Shown: positions 1-10,578 of the stretch, one piece after another
Numbering within the stretch: position 1 is the first letter of the stretch
How the letters are laid out: every line of letters begins with the position of its first letter
Origin: Rhexocercosporidium sp. MPI-PUGE-AT-0058
Taxonomy: Eukaryota > Ascomycota > Leotiomycetes > Helotiales
Length of the DNA: 64,000 nt
Direction of reading: 5' to 3'
Assembly: GCA_020746875.1 (NCBI GenBank)
Contig: JAGTJL010000005.1
Location: 2,666,001-2,730,000 of the forward strand
Notes under the pieces: model-generated
The model's database searches: none
Told to the model about the DNA's origin: nothing
What the model saw: only the letters and a program-made list of their open reading frames with translations
Program-made: the position numbers and the translations under genes

Positions 1-1270
1 AAAAACTATATCTTCTTATTTTATTTTCTTAATCATTTTCCGTATATTTTATAATCTCTTAATATCGGCATCTTTTAGCTATAAAAGCATTACTATTTAA
101 TAGCTATTGCCGCTGCCTTGAGATTTTTCGATTTCGAATATATTATTACTTCCTTTTTCCGTGATTTTACGGGAATTCGTTAAAAAGCTATATAATAATA
201 TATAATTATTAACGCTTTTATTATATTAAGAATGTAGCCTTTTAATATTTAAGCCGGTTTAAAGTAGATGCGGTCTTATAATAAAAAGAAGCGTAATATT
301 ACAGATATAAAATTTATTAAGGACGAATTAAATTTACTTTTATTACTTTCGTTAAAGCTTTATAAATTATAAAATATAATATCTATTATTAACTCGTTTA
401 TTAATAGAGATTTTATATAGTTTTCAGATAATTCTCGTGATATCTTTTCTTAAACAATATAAAATACTGCAGTTAAGTTGTAAAAAGCTTACTTAATTAC
501 GGTCGAGCATGCGGCTTTATAGTGAAAGATTAAGAAAGACAGTAAGCGCAAGAAGATTTCTTGTCGGAGTATATATAAAAGTGGAGGCGTAAGTAATATC
601 GATGACTTATAATAAAGAATTCGCATTTGAAAAGAGATTAAAAAGACGGAGGCTTTACGTAAAGCTTAACGTAACCTTATTTAAGTAATTAATAAGTTAA
701 AAGAAAGCCTTCGAGTTATAAGAGTCGTAGCTAAGAAGAGCAACTAAATAAATAAGGAGTTATTAAAGAATTATAAAGCGCGTGAAGAGTTCGCTCCGGC
801 TGATGTCTTAATTCCTGCGAGAGAGCCTGATAAAGCTCCGAACGTTATAAAAGCTCTTTTTCTTACGCTTTAAAGCTATCCCGAATTCTATTACGCCGTA
901 ATTTAAGCTTAATTAGCTGTCAATGGAGTTAAGGGCGACGAGATTATATTCTTTATAAAGCTTATAATAAAAAAGGCTATTAATTATAAGAATTTAATAA
1001 AGTCTTCCCCTGCGCCGGAAGTAGAGCTCGAAGATATACCTGAGGTATTAAATAGCTCTAATATTGAGTCTAATACAAGCTTAATTAATTTTATAACTCG
1101 TAATGCTAATTTTATATAATTTTAATAATAATTAACGGTATAGATTCCTAATTATTATATAAATTAGGTAGTGCGGGGGAATCTGAGCTGTAACACTTGC
1201 TTTCCTGTGACACTCGCTTTCCCTGACTATAAGCGAGAGCACGCAGAATTACAGGCAGCGCACTGACGAT
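1..1270 (+). mobile_element. Fot1/pogo-like DNA transposon, 3' part only (element I)
   Basis: The element begins outside the window. From about 480 to 1110 the + strand reads, through many TAA/TAG/TGA codons of the CAA/CAG/CGA-to-stop type, as a basic, charged tail. It has a Gly-Gly-Val stretch followed by repeated Arg/Lys/Glu/Ala, like the C-terminal tails after the DDE domain of Fot1/pogo transposases, and it resembles the tail encoded on the minus strand of element H (12,420-13,090). The right terminus, about 1182-1270, matches the right terminus of H and is followed by TA (1271-1272), the usual target duplication of this superfamily. The interior is RIP-degraded and cannot encode a working protein. 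The left end cannot be seen. Confidence 0.7.
1182..1270. repeat. Terminal repeat of element I, shared with element H
   Basis: This GC-richer end carries two near-copies of the motif acacttgctttc about 17 bp apart, then a gactataagcgagagc block. The same order is found at 15,316-15,397 and, inverted, at 7935-7998. It is the outermost part of the element and is much less decayed than the sequence to its left. Confidence 0.75.
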
Positions 1271-1272
1271 TA

Positions 1273-1789
1273 CATTCTAGAAGATGGTGGAAAGGAAATG
1301 TCTAGAGGATATAAGAGTTATTATTTTTTAGCGAGGTCCATTTCTGGACTACTGTGGCTGTGCACCCCTGCCCCGGATGTACCTGGACGTACCCCTCTCT
1401 GCCCTTGCAGAAACAGAATTGGCTAGCGACCGTCTCATTCTTCTGCCATTCCACAAATCTGTGCCACCGCGTGAGTCAAAATATTTCAAACTCCTTCACT
1501 TCCGACTTCAGAACTAAAACTACACGAACTACACCAAGGCGCGTTACCGCATTAGGTAGTAGCTCCACGCTAAATCGTAAGTGGAAGTAAGTGAGCCAAT
1601 AGAATTAGCCCGTGCGCTGGTTCTCACCAAAGAATCGTCTAAGCCCCCTGAGATACGGTGTGGCTCCTCACCGCTGAGAGAAGCTTGGCAAAGGCACACA
1701 GCATGTGACAGCAGTGTCACCTTCCTTTCCTGCACTGTATCAACTCTCCCTATCAAACATCAATTAAGAGAAATCATGATCAGCCCGCA
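1273..1789. other. Intergenic region upstream of the N-acetyltransferase gene
   Basis: Base composition returns to normal, with no transposon sequence recognised. Short open frames on both strands have no features of a gene. This stretch presumably holds the promoter of the gene starting at 1790; no clear TATA box or repeated operator was found. Confidence 0.5.
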
Positions 1790-2799
1790 ATGCCTATGCA
1801 CCAGAACGAAACAGCGCTTTACACACTGACTCAAGTCGACGCATATCTCTCACGGATCGCCTTCCCAGATGCTTTGCCCACAACAACTCTTGGGGATAAA
1901 ATTTCCCCCATCATAGCCCAAACCGCCGATAGCCTTACCTACCTCACAAACCTCCAGAAATACCATCTCGCCAGCATACCATTTGAGAACACAAGTCTCC
2001 ACTATGCCAAATTCCCGAGCATCTCACTCGACAAAGAGGACTTATTCGAGAAACTCGTCAATCGGCACAGAGGAGGCTATTGCATGGAGCACAACATCCT
2101 CTTTGCTCTCATCCTAAAAACATTAGGTTTCGAGGTCGTGCAGTCCGGTGCGCGGGGCTATAATTCCTCGGGAGACTCCGAGTTCGATGGATGGTGCGCA
2201 TCCTACATCCTCTCTAAACTAGTCTTAAGATCAAGCTCATGAGAAACAGGAATCACCAAGCAAATTTCGTGATCATAGATACAGCAATCTATTTGGTAGA
2301 CGTAGGTTTTGGCTCTCGAGGCCCAACGAGACCGCTAGCTCTAATCGATGGAGCGATCTCGAAATGGGGCGCTACGCAGGCGGAAGTGAGACTCACGTAC
2401 CACCAAAACGAGAATCCCCTCGTGCAAGAAACGTGGATCTATTCTCATAGAACCTCTAAGTCTGCGGAATGGGAAAAGCAATACTCGTTCGTGGTAACCG
2501 AGTTCTTCCAAAAGGATTTCGAGATGATAGCATACGCCATCTCAGCTCGCCGAGATGATTTCTTGAATTATCAGCTTATTTGCGTTAAAATGCTATTGGA
2601 TGAAGAGTTGCACGATATAGTTGGGGTTGTGGTGCTGTTTGAGAAGACGCTAAAGAGGCGGGTGCAAGGAGAGACGGAAGTTTTGAAGGAGTGTGAGAGT
2701 GAGGAGGAGAGAGTTGAGATTTTGGAGAGCTATTTTGGGGTGGTTCTTAAGGAGAAGGAGAGGATGGGGATTAAGAGCACGGTGGCTGCTATTAAGTAG
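1790..2799 (+). CDS. Arylamine N-acetyltransferase (NAT family)
   Basis: Predicted cytosolic enzyme transferring an acyl group from CoA to arylamines, arylhydrazines or similar substrates through a cysteine intermediate. Two exons, 1790-2193 and 2250-2799, flank a 56-bp GT-CAG intron. Removing it restores one frame of 317 residues, normal for fungal NATs. The full catalytic triad is visible: Cys98 in R-G-G-Y-C-M-E, His137 in W-N-H-Q-A-N directly across the splice junction, and Asp152 in Y-L-V-D-V-G-F-G. The ATG at 1790 is favoured because the following residues match the usual NAT N-terminus (aromatic/Thr-Leu, then Tyr-Leu-x-Arg-Ile). There is no signal peptide or membrane segment. Fusarium has NATs (FDB2) that use malonyl-CoA to detoxify benzoxazolinones, so the acyl donor cannot be assigned here. 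A Zn2Cys6 regulator lies 1 kb downstream on the same strand. Confidence 0.93.
2194..2249 (+). other. Intron of the N-acetyltransferase gene
   Basis: 56 bp, GT...CAG, with a CTAAAC-like branch site about 35 bp before the acceptor. Without its removal the frame stops at the TGA ending at 2242, before the catalytic His and Asp. Confidence 0.9.
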
Positions 2800-3050
2800 C
2801 CAGCATCTAATATTGATTGAAGGCGAATTAGAATATGTTTTTTTAATCTGAGTAGAGAGAAGCCAAGGGCATTTTCGTTGCATGTCTTGGTGAGTAAGTG
2901 TTGGGATGGTTAATCAGTTCCCAGGAAAGGACCGTCACATGATAGCATTCCTGCTTTTGAGACGTAACAAAGATCTCCTTAACTTTTGACCATTTCTCAC
3001 TCTGCCTATTATCTGACTACTCAACGCCCATAGCTCTCCATCAGGACCCC

Positions 3051-3570
3051 TCACAGAATCTCAGCCTCTCCTGGAATCAACGTCCCATTACCAACTGCAT
3101 ACCCATGACTCCTTGCCACCAAACTATACGGCACTAGATAGGTATCCAAGAAAGGCAGCACCTTCTTTGAGCCCGGCTATATCATTCCAGAGTCAGCAAA
3201 TCCCTCACCATAAGAGTACAAAGCGGAAGGCACGTTTCGGGTTATGACACATTCAGAAGTATGACACAACTCGCTCGACTCTCCTTATTCACGACATAAA
3301 AGCAGAGAATAGCTCACCGTATTTCTCCAATTCCGCATCAAATCCATCGCAATCCCAAACATACCCATCAAGTGCACGCCCGCCTGCTCCATGCGTCGAT
3401 TCGCGTCCGCGGCCAACTTATCATTAAACGTCCCACTCGCATCGGTATTAGCCCAGACCTCATATTGTCGGCAGATGTTGCTAAGGCTATCCCAGTAGGA
3501 CGGAGAAAGGAAAGGCCGAAAGCCCGCGTCCCCTCTTCTTGTCGAAAAACTTTCTCCGAACTCCTCAACT
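3051..3570 (-). pseudogene. 3' remnant of an unrecognised protein-coding gene
   Basis: On the minus strand a stop-free frame runs from about 3570 to 3318, ends at a GTGAGC donor, and continues in phase after an ATATAG acceptor (intron 3317-3177, 141 bp) as a 126-nt exon ending with TGA at 3051-3053. The encoded part includes R-Q-Y-E-V-W-A-N, a block F-N-D-K-L-A-A-D-A-N, then M-G-M-F-G-I-A-M-D-L, and closes with G-N-G-T-L-I-P-G-E-A-E. The spliced frame and amino-acid composition look like real coding sequence. The 5' part is missing: the frame runs into the 16-bp tandem repeat at 3571-3650 and no start is visible. I do not recognise the family. It could also be the end of a gene with further small exons to the right, but 3651-3790 shows no coding continuity. 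Confidence 0.45.
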
Positions 3571-3650
3571 CATTTCGAAGGCAAGGCATTTCGAAGGCAA
3601 GGCATTTCGAAGGCAAGGCATTTCGAAGGCAAGGCATTTCGAAGGCAAGC
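3571..3650. repeat. Tandem repeat, five copies of a 16-bp unit
   Basis: Five head-to-tail copies of catttcgaaggcaagg. The last ends in c instead of g. Two weaker copies follow around 3680-3708. The unit is not a multiple of three, so it would scramble any coding frame crossing it. It sits exactly where the minus-strand coding remnant breaks off. Confidence 0.95.
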
Positions 3651-3794
3651 ACTCTCTGAGCTTCTCAGCCCAATTCAAAGCCACTTCGAAAGCAATTTCG
3701 AAGGCACTAATAGCTTGGCACTACCTAACCTACCATATTTCTATCAGACACTGGTGCTTCTCTGATAATCTTACCCCGACCTAACGTCATCTTT

Positions 3795-6249
3795 ATGGCA
3801 AGCACAACTCAATCGTCTGCGAGTCCGGACACTAATCCGAGTTTGGGAGCCAATGCCCCCCCTGCGTAATTCCGACCAACAGGGTCAGTTGCCTCTCATG
3901 TCGAAAGAGGAAGGTGAAATGCGACAGGATATCGCCCTGCGCGCACTGTGCCAGATCACACACCCTCTGCGAGTATGCCCCTCGAAAGCGGGCCTCGAGG
4001 CGCCCTATGAATGGTTTAGACAGTAAAAGGGAGGCTGAGTTATTGAGTAGATTGAAGAAGCTTGAAGGCAAGTGGGAGCCTCTGAGAGAACCTTGAATCC
4101 AACTTGATTCTAACCCTTGCGTGGTCAGGCACTGTGAAGGCGCTCGGTGGACACGTTGATACCCCGCACATACCCCACATCCCAACTATGGTTTCGAAAG
4201 ATGCGGGTGTTGATGGAAACACCTCAAATAGATCGCTTTTCGGAAGAGCTGTGATAGAGCATACTGTGTCAGACACATCCACACCTGGGGATGCAACACG
4301 GGTTGAAGAGAGTTTTGGGACACTAGTCTTGTCTGATGGAGGAACGACTCGTTACCTCAATCGCAGCTACTGGTCACGTCTAAGAGAAGAGGTATGCTGT
4401 TCTGTAACTCGAAGTCTAGTCCAATTGAGGCTGATCAAGTAATAGGTGGACGATATCCGGAATCTGGTGGCTGACGATAGCTCTGACGATGATTCTCTTT
4501 CCCCTGAAACGACTTCCGACTTGACGCAGAACGATACGTTGAGCTTTGTGTTCCGGTATGGGTCTTCCAGTGTCAACCTCAAAACACTTCATCCTCTGCC
4601 TTCTCAGTTGCAATACTATCTGAAAGCATTCACGAAGAACGTCGACCCGCTTCACAAGGTCTTACACATCCCAACGGTGGAAGTGCTTATGAGAAAGGCA
4701 GAAAGTGGGTTTGATGCACTCACATCAAGCCAAGAAGCATTGCTTTTTGCAATATACTTTGCTGTCATTGTCAGGTAAACCAAATCCCATTTCGAGTTTT
4801 GTTGGCCAATCCTTTTCTGACTATTGTGTCTCTAGTGAAACTCCTGAAGATGCAAAGTTTAACTTTGGACTAGACAAGCAGGTACTCCTCGATCGATATT
4901 GCTTCGGAGTTGAACAAGCTCTAGCTCGAGCAGACTTCCTCAATACTGATGAATTGGTCACCCTACAAGCTTTCTTCATATATCTAGCATGTGCACGCTG
5001 CCTTGATGATCCACGAGCTGGCTGGACGTTGACACGACCAGCTATCAGAGTTGCCCAGGGCCAAGGACTACACAGGGACGGGACCCAGCTCGGAATGCCT
5101 CCCTTTGAAGCTGAGATGCGTCGGAGACTATGGTGGCAGCTTTGCATCCTCGAATTTCGGGACTCGGAAAGAAACGGTACCGATGCCAGCATAGTTCAAG
5201 GCTCATTCGATACGAAAGTACCTCTCAACATCAATGATTCCGATATCCTCCCTGGAGCTATAGAGCTTCCTCAGCCACGCCAAGGCCTCACTGAAATGAC
5301 AGTCTCGCTCCTCGTCTGCGACGTATTCTCGACCTTGCTCGCGGTCCAATTCTCCCGGCCTAGACTGGGGCCATATGTTTCTCCAAGCCCTGCCATGACG
5401 ATCCCAGAGATGGAAAGGATAATCCAAGACTTTCAAGAAATGCTCCCAGAGAAGTATCTCAAATACTGCACTGACGATAGCCCAATTGCTTGGGTTACAG
5501 CCAATATGTGCATGCTGATTACCTTCAAGATGCAGCTCATGGTATTCCTTCCCCTTGCTCAATCTAAACCACGAGAGTCGATACCGAAGGAGACGAGCGA
5601 CAGGATGTGGTTTGCAAGTATCAAGACTGTTGAGTATCGTCGTAACCTCGAGGTCGAGAGCACGAAGCACTGGCACTGGTATCTTCGAATGTTTGTACAA
5701 TGGCACGCGATCGCTTATCTCCTGGGTGAACTATGCATCCGTGAGCCGGATGAGAGCGTCGCCTATGCATGGAAAGTGCTTGACTCGGTGTTCATGAACT
5801 GGGTTGAGAAGCAGAAGCATGGTGCACCCGAAGTTCTCTGGGCTCCGATGAGGAAATTGATTGCAATGGCAAGACGAAAAAGAAAGCTTGACTTGGAGAA
5901 GGCAAGAGAAGCCGAATCTGAACAAGAGTCCATATATATGGGAAAAACTTACACAGCATTCTCTATACCAGCTGATACCCCCCCCATGTATCCATCTCAC
6001 GGCTCAGAACGGAAACCATCATTTGTGGAGCAACGTGCAACCCTTCTTGATTCCAGTCTATACCAATCAAATTGGCTTCAGCAGGCGCAAGGAATTCCGG
6101 ACTTGAATGAAACACCCTGGCTGCTTGAGGACTCAGCTTTAGTTGATCTGGGGATCGACGTGGGAGGACTAGACGGTGAGATGGAATGGGAGGGAATGAA
6201 CGACTGGATACAAGAATTTCAGGTGGAAGGTACCGCGAACAGGAATTGA
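3795..6249 (+). CDS. Zn2Cys6 transcription factor with fungal-specific regulatory domain
   Basis: Nuclear DNA-binding regulator, target unknown. From 3890 a zinc cluster reads C-x2-C-x6-C-x5-C-x2-C-x6-C, followed by a basic stretch and a leucine-rich linker. After the introns comes a long middle region with the fungal_trans signature (M-R-R-R-L-W-W-Q around 5115-5140) and an acidic C-terminus rich in Trp and Asp. Exons: to 4067, 4129-4391, 4446-4774 and 4836-6249. From 3890 they give 727 codons without a stop. Intron 1 (4068-4128) has a GC-AG boundary, GCAAGT donor; the other two are GT-AG (54 and 61 bp). The N-terminus is uncertain. The ATG at 3795 is out of frame with the cluster by one base; one extra C in the seven-C run 3856-3862 would join them. 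A weak-donor intron from 3815 is the alternative. It may control the NAT gene upstream. Confidence 0.87.
4068..4128 (+). other. GC-AG intron in the Zn2Cys6 gene
   Basis: Donor GCAAGT and acceptor GTCAG, with a perfect CTAAC branch site at 4110-4114. Splicing here joins the linker leucine zipper in frame to the next exon as L-E-G-T-V-K-A-L-G-G. The GT two bases further on (4072) would shift the frame and hit a stop, and the GT at 4023 would delete the linker. Confidence 0.75.
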
Positions 6250-7066
6250 AACGACTTTCGAGGACCGTGTAAGGTGTGGATTAGCTTCTGGGCATCGTGT
6301 GTAGCCGGACACTTCAGCTTCGCTCAGCATTTTTATGTTTCTTTCTCCACTTATTCCCATTGCAGAATTTCCACTCCCTCCCGAAAGTAGGATGCATCTC
6401 AAAAGCGAATATATCTTCAAGTTGCACAGAACGAAAGAAAGTGTTTGGGCGTAGGATGCCAAACACGATCTTCCAATTGGACATAACTTTCACTTTGCAT
6501 CTGGCCTTCTCCTGCCTTCGGAAACACATCTCCAGCATGAATCATATCTGCGCACTAGCAACTGACCGCTTTCTCGCTCGCCACGGTATCCGTGGCTAGA
6601 AAGCCAACTGACTTCCCATATGCGACATGCGAGATACCGTCGTCTTTGGGCACCGAGCGTTGCCGCCCAGATTTCTAGATGTTTAGTTTTGCTTGACGTG
6701 GGCCTTGTCAACTGGAAGGAGGAGAGGTAAGATCTCGGTTTATACTCCGTATTGCTAATGGGTTTCAAACGGCCGAAGGTGGTCGGAATAATTAGAGGGC
6801 GGTGGGTCATTGAAGCGCTAGTCTTTGCGATTGCATATGGACAGTTGGGGACTGAGGTAACGATTCGGAGGCCGACCGCGCAACCAGTTCCCGTAACTTG
6901 CATGAGCGTCACGCACCATATTGCGTTTGTGCGACCCGAACTTTCCCGAGGCTGGACTTCTGGCCGAATGACGCATAAATACAACAGGCACATCGCCCCC
7001 CCCCCCCCCCCGCCCCAAATCCTCATTGAAACAAAACCAGTGTATCGGATCCAATCAACCATCAAA
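6250..7066. other. Intergenic region with a 16-C homopolymer
   Basis: This is the 3' flank of the regulator gene and the 5' flank of the membrane-protein gene. No gene with coherent coding character is seen on either strand. A run of 16 C at 6996-7011 lies 55 bp before the next start codon; it may be a mutable promoter tract or a place where the read length is unreliable. Confidence 0.6.
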
Positions 7067-7616
7067 ATGACGACCCCTCAAAACCGTGAAACAGTCCGCA
7101 GAATCCAAGTAGCAATGGCAACGGCCTACACAAGCGCCGGCGCATGGTACGTTCCCCCTCGTCCTCTTCCTTAGTCCCCCTTCATCTTCTCTCCAATTTC
7201 TACTAATAACCCCAGCTGCCTCCTCTTTCCCGCCCCTTCCTCCGCCTCTCCCTCGCCCCCGCTTTCTTCAACCAAGCCTACACAACTCAACTCCTAATGC
7301 AATGTTTCGGCGCCCAAGCCATGACGGTCGGTCTCCTGCTCGGCGTCTCAGATATGACGGTCAAAAGCTTCACATGTTTTGGACTTGCAATGGTGCCATA
7401 TTTGGGGTTTAATGTCTGGTTTTTGGGGGGTCCGGGGCGGGGTGTCTTTTCGAGGTGGCTTTGTAAGTACCTCATTTTCAATGCGTGAACACATTTTGAT
7501 ACGGAGTAGGGGCGGATTTCGTAGGGAATATTGTCTTCTTCGGCGGGTCGCTGGTTGCGGCGAAGCTGCTTAGGGACGATGACACCAAGAGCAAGGAGAC
7601 AAGAAAGGAAAAGTAG
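7067..7616 (+). CDS. Small multi-pass membrane protein of unknown function
   Basis: Three exons, 7067-7146, 7216-7462 and 7510-7616, flank a 69-bp intron (GTACGT...CCCAG) and a 47-bp intron (GTAAGT...GTAG). The product would be about 144 residues: a short basic N-terminus, then three or four hydrophobic stretches (first around A-M-A-T-A-Y-T, then G-A-Q-A-M-T-V-G-L-L-L, M-V-P-Y-L-G-F-N-V-W-F and V-G-N-I-V-F-F-G-G-S-L), and a charged Lys/Asp/Glu tail. Exons 2 and 3 join in phase through S-R-W-L-W-A-D-F. Exons 1 and 2 do not: the frame is one base short, and one additional C near 7229-7236 would restore a continuous protein reading L-L-F-P into the next helix. It is therefore either a sequencing undercall or a pseudogene. 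It looks like a small uncharacterised ascomycete membrane-protein family, but I cannot name it. Confidence 0.6.
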
Positions 7617-7934
7617 ACGGGGTGTGGAATGGTGGATGGGCGGAATGAACTTGTATGAGTAAGAAATGATGTTGAGGACTGGTGTTAAAATCTCTGCTTA
7701 AAAATTGATGTCATGAAAGAGTCTGTAAGATAGGGAAGTAAGTTAATAGAGAAGAAGAGAACTATCTTGTATTGGAGATGCCTCCGAGTCCGTGGAGCAA
7801 CCAAAAGATAATCCTTTAACGGTCAATTTTTGTAACGTGGAAATGCGTCTGATTTCATCGTGCATAGACGACCGAGTCTATGAACCCCGCTTTCAAGGAA
7901 TCCGTCGTATTGCAGCCCGCTATTTGTTCGTATA
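7617..7934. other. Intergenic region before element H
   Basis: The 3' flank of the small membrane-protein gene. Composition is normal. No gene or repeat is seen up to the TA at 7933-7934, where element H begins. Confidence 0.5.
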
Positions 7935-8172
7935 ATAGTCGGTTCCCCTCTGTGAGGCTGCGAGCTCTCGCTTACAGTCGGTGAAAGCAAGTGTCACGCT
8001 AGGATTTATTTTCCTTATCAAAATTTTACTATAAACCCTACTAAAATCAGATACCGCAAATAATCCTCTATTAACCTGTTTTTTAAAACTATTAAATCGA
8101 TACAAAATCTGCATTTTGTGCAATTAAGTCAATTAAGCCTACATCTAATTCAACATCAGAACTCTTTACATA

Positions 8173-10576
8173 ATTGTGGGATTAAAGACCACCACCCTCC
8201 GGCAAAGCTGCGCCTCCAGGTGGGGCACACTAAAAAGCAAGAACCTCACCAAAAAGCAAGATTTTACATTAGAATTGTATAGTAATACCATACAACTCCA
8301 ATGCAATCAATAACCTTAAATTCTTTAACTTGTGATTTAATTCAAAATGCCTTCATTTGATTATGCCCAGGAATTGCGAATAACTAAAGCCCTCCAAGAG
8401 TATTACGACGCGCCGGAGCCAAAACCAACGCTGGCAAAGCTTGCCCGCAAGCACCTTATCAAATATAATACCTTATATAATCGTTTTAATAGAAAGTCGG
8501 CGCTGAATCGAAGGGGCCATAATACAAGGTTAACGAAAGAGAAAGACGAAGGATTAAAGAAATATATATAGTTTTTAGTACGAATTGGATTGCCCCTAGG
8601 AAGAAAGATATTGTCGTCGCTGCGAATTCGATTCTCAGTATAAGAGATCAGCCTAAGGTCTCGAAGGAGTAAGGGAGACGGTATTTAAAGAAGAATAAAG
8701 CTCTATTCAAGAGCCTTCGAGGAAAGACTCTCTCTGCGGAACGTAAGGCTACTCATCAAAAAGAGGAGATTTAGCGCTATTTCGACGACTTCAAAGCAAT
8801 CCTCGAAGAGCTCGATATTCAGCAAAAGGACATGTGGAACTTCGATGAAATCGGCTTCCGAATAGGCTGTTTAACAGGTCGAACTGTGATCGTTCCTGCA
8901 GACTTAAAAGCTGTATATCTCGCAGATCTTAATAATAGAGAGTCGATTACCTCTTTAAAATATGTTTCCGCAGCTAAAGAGAATATTAAGTCGTATTTAA
9001 TACTTAAAGGCGAAGTAATAGTAAAGAATCTCTTCGATAACAAAATCTCCGACGATATAATACTCGTTGCGACTCCTACCGGTTTTACCAACGATATTAA
9101 TACCTATCGATGGATCGAGCATTTCGAGAGGCGTATAAGTAGAGATATCGGCAAGCGCTGGAGATTATTAATAATAAATGGCTATAGTTCTCACTTCTCT
9201 GACTACTTCAAGTGGTACGCCTAGAGGCACCGAATTATGCTTTTCCTTCTTCCGTCGCACTTAACTCACTTTTTATAACCTCTCGACGTTGGCGTATTCT
9301 CTCTTATAAAAGCGCACTACTAAAACGAAGTATACAGCTCGATTCGATTTAGAAATGTTACATTCGATAAGGTTGATTTCTTTACGGCTTAGAACGCGAT
9401 TTATACCCAAACTATGCGAAAGCAAACGATTTACCACGCGTGGGAAAAAGCAAGTCATTTTCCTTTTAATCTAGAGGTTGTTTTCGAGTCTATAAAGAAG
9501 TTTAATAGCTATTTAACATTTCTTATAGCGCAATCGACGACCTCATCTTCGACTCAAACCTCTACCTCGCAAACCCCTCTTTTACGATTATTTCAATAGC
9601 CTTCTATAAGCCAAACTCGACTGACACACAAAGCTTATCTTAAAAGACGAATCACCGACTATATCGATGCTCTCTAATCTCTTACTCTTTTATATTCATC
9701 TTCTTTACACGCATATCACGAATATACAGCTCGAAAGGCGGCGGAAATATACTTAATTAAAGCTTACAAACTTGAGCGGCTCAACTACTCGAAACAAAAG
9801 GCAGCTTTACGAGTTGAGAGCGCTCGACACGTTCAAAAGAGTGGCGCAATACGATTCGGTGACGCAAGAGCACAAATACAAGAGCGAAAAACACAGGAAT
9901 GGCTTTAAGAGAGCGAAAGAGACGTGGTTAATATAGTAAAGCAACGAGAGCTTCGTGCGAAAGCTTTAAAGGAAAAGAAAGCTACTTAAGCAACGGTAAA
10001 AGAGCAGCTTTATCTACAAAAGGTAGCTATATAAATAGAAGATCGAGAGCAGCAAATCTTACGTAAAAATGCTACGAAAGCAGCTGTTTAAGAGCTTAAG
10101 GAGGCTATAACTCGTGCTAGTCTTCGCACTCGGGGGAGCGCCTTTAGTAAAGAGTTTTAAAAGCCTCTCGAATGGCACGTGAAACATAAGGGTGAGATAT
10201 AAGAGATTATAAGTAGTCTAATTCGTGAGGTTATTAATGATTTTATTAAGTAGAAGCTCGATTTCACAAAAATACTTTTTACTTTAAAAGGAAGTGATAA
10301 AAATTTAGATTATTTATAATAGAAAAGAAGCTGTCGGCGCATTATTACGTTTATAAAGCTCTTATAAAGTAGTAATAAAGCAAAAGCTTATTAATTTAAA
10401 AATAAGTATATAAGGATACCTTGATTTCTTATAGTTTATATAGTTGTGAGTTATAGTATATTAAAAGTAGTTATTTTACTACTAAAAATCTTGTTTTTTA
10501 ATGTGTCTTTGCTTTTTAGTATGCCCCACCTGGAGGCGCAGCTTTGCCGGAGGGTGGTGGTCTTTAATCCTACAAT
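8173..10576 (+). mobile_element. Fot1/pogo-like DNA transposon with about 69-bp inverted repeats (element E)
   Basis: Inverted ends start attg(t/g)ggattaaagacc and stay nearly identical for about 69 bp, with two mismatches. They are flanked by TA at 8171-8172 and 10,577-10,578. The transposase is on the + strand: an intact start at 8347 with a helix-turn-helix N-terminus, then a decayed DDE domain, then a basic tail to about 10,430. The element sits inside H, and its right TA is shared with element F. Confidence 0.88.
8347..9600 (+). pseudogene. Pogo/Fot1-type transposase of element E, inactivated
   Basis: The first 74 codons are open and read as a psq/CENP-B-like helix-turn-helix N-terminus (T-L-A-K-L-A-R-K-H, then Y-N-T-L-Y-N-R-F-N-R). 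A TAG at 8569-8571 ends it. The DDE domain resumes at 8832 with N-F-D-E-I-G-F (first catalytic Asp). Near 9168 comes R-L-L-I-I-N-G-Y-S-S-H, where the second catalytic Asp of the usual D-G-H-G-S-H block has become Asn, the expected result of a G-to-A change. Stops recur through the rest, so no transposase can be made. Confidence 0.82.
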
Positions 10577-10578
10577 TA

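Noticed and set aside
3571..3650. Regular repeats that might suggest a CRISPR array
   Set aside because: The 16-bp units are contiguous without spacers, and the genome is eukaryotic.
3815..3888. Intron giving a short N-terminus to the Zn2Cys6 protein
   Set aside because: Not excluded, but the donor GTCTGC is poor; a missing C in the seven-C run explains the frame at least as well, so neither was made definitive.
6490..7065. 191-codon open frame on the minus strand
   Set aside because: It begins through the poly-C/G tract, has low-complexity Gly and odd composition, no recognisable domain, and overlaps the 5' flank of a better supported + strand gene.
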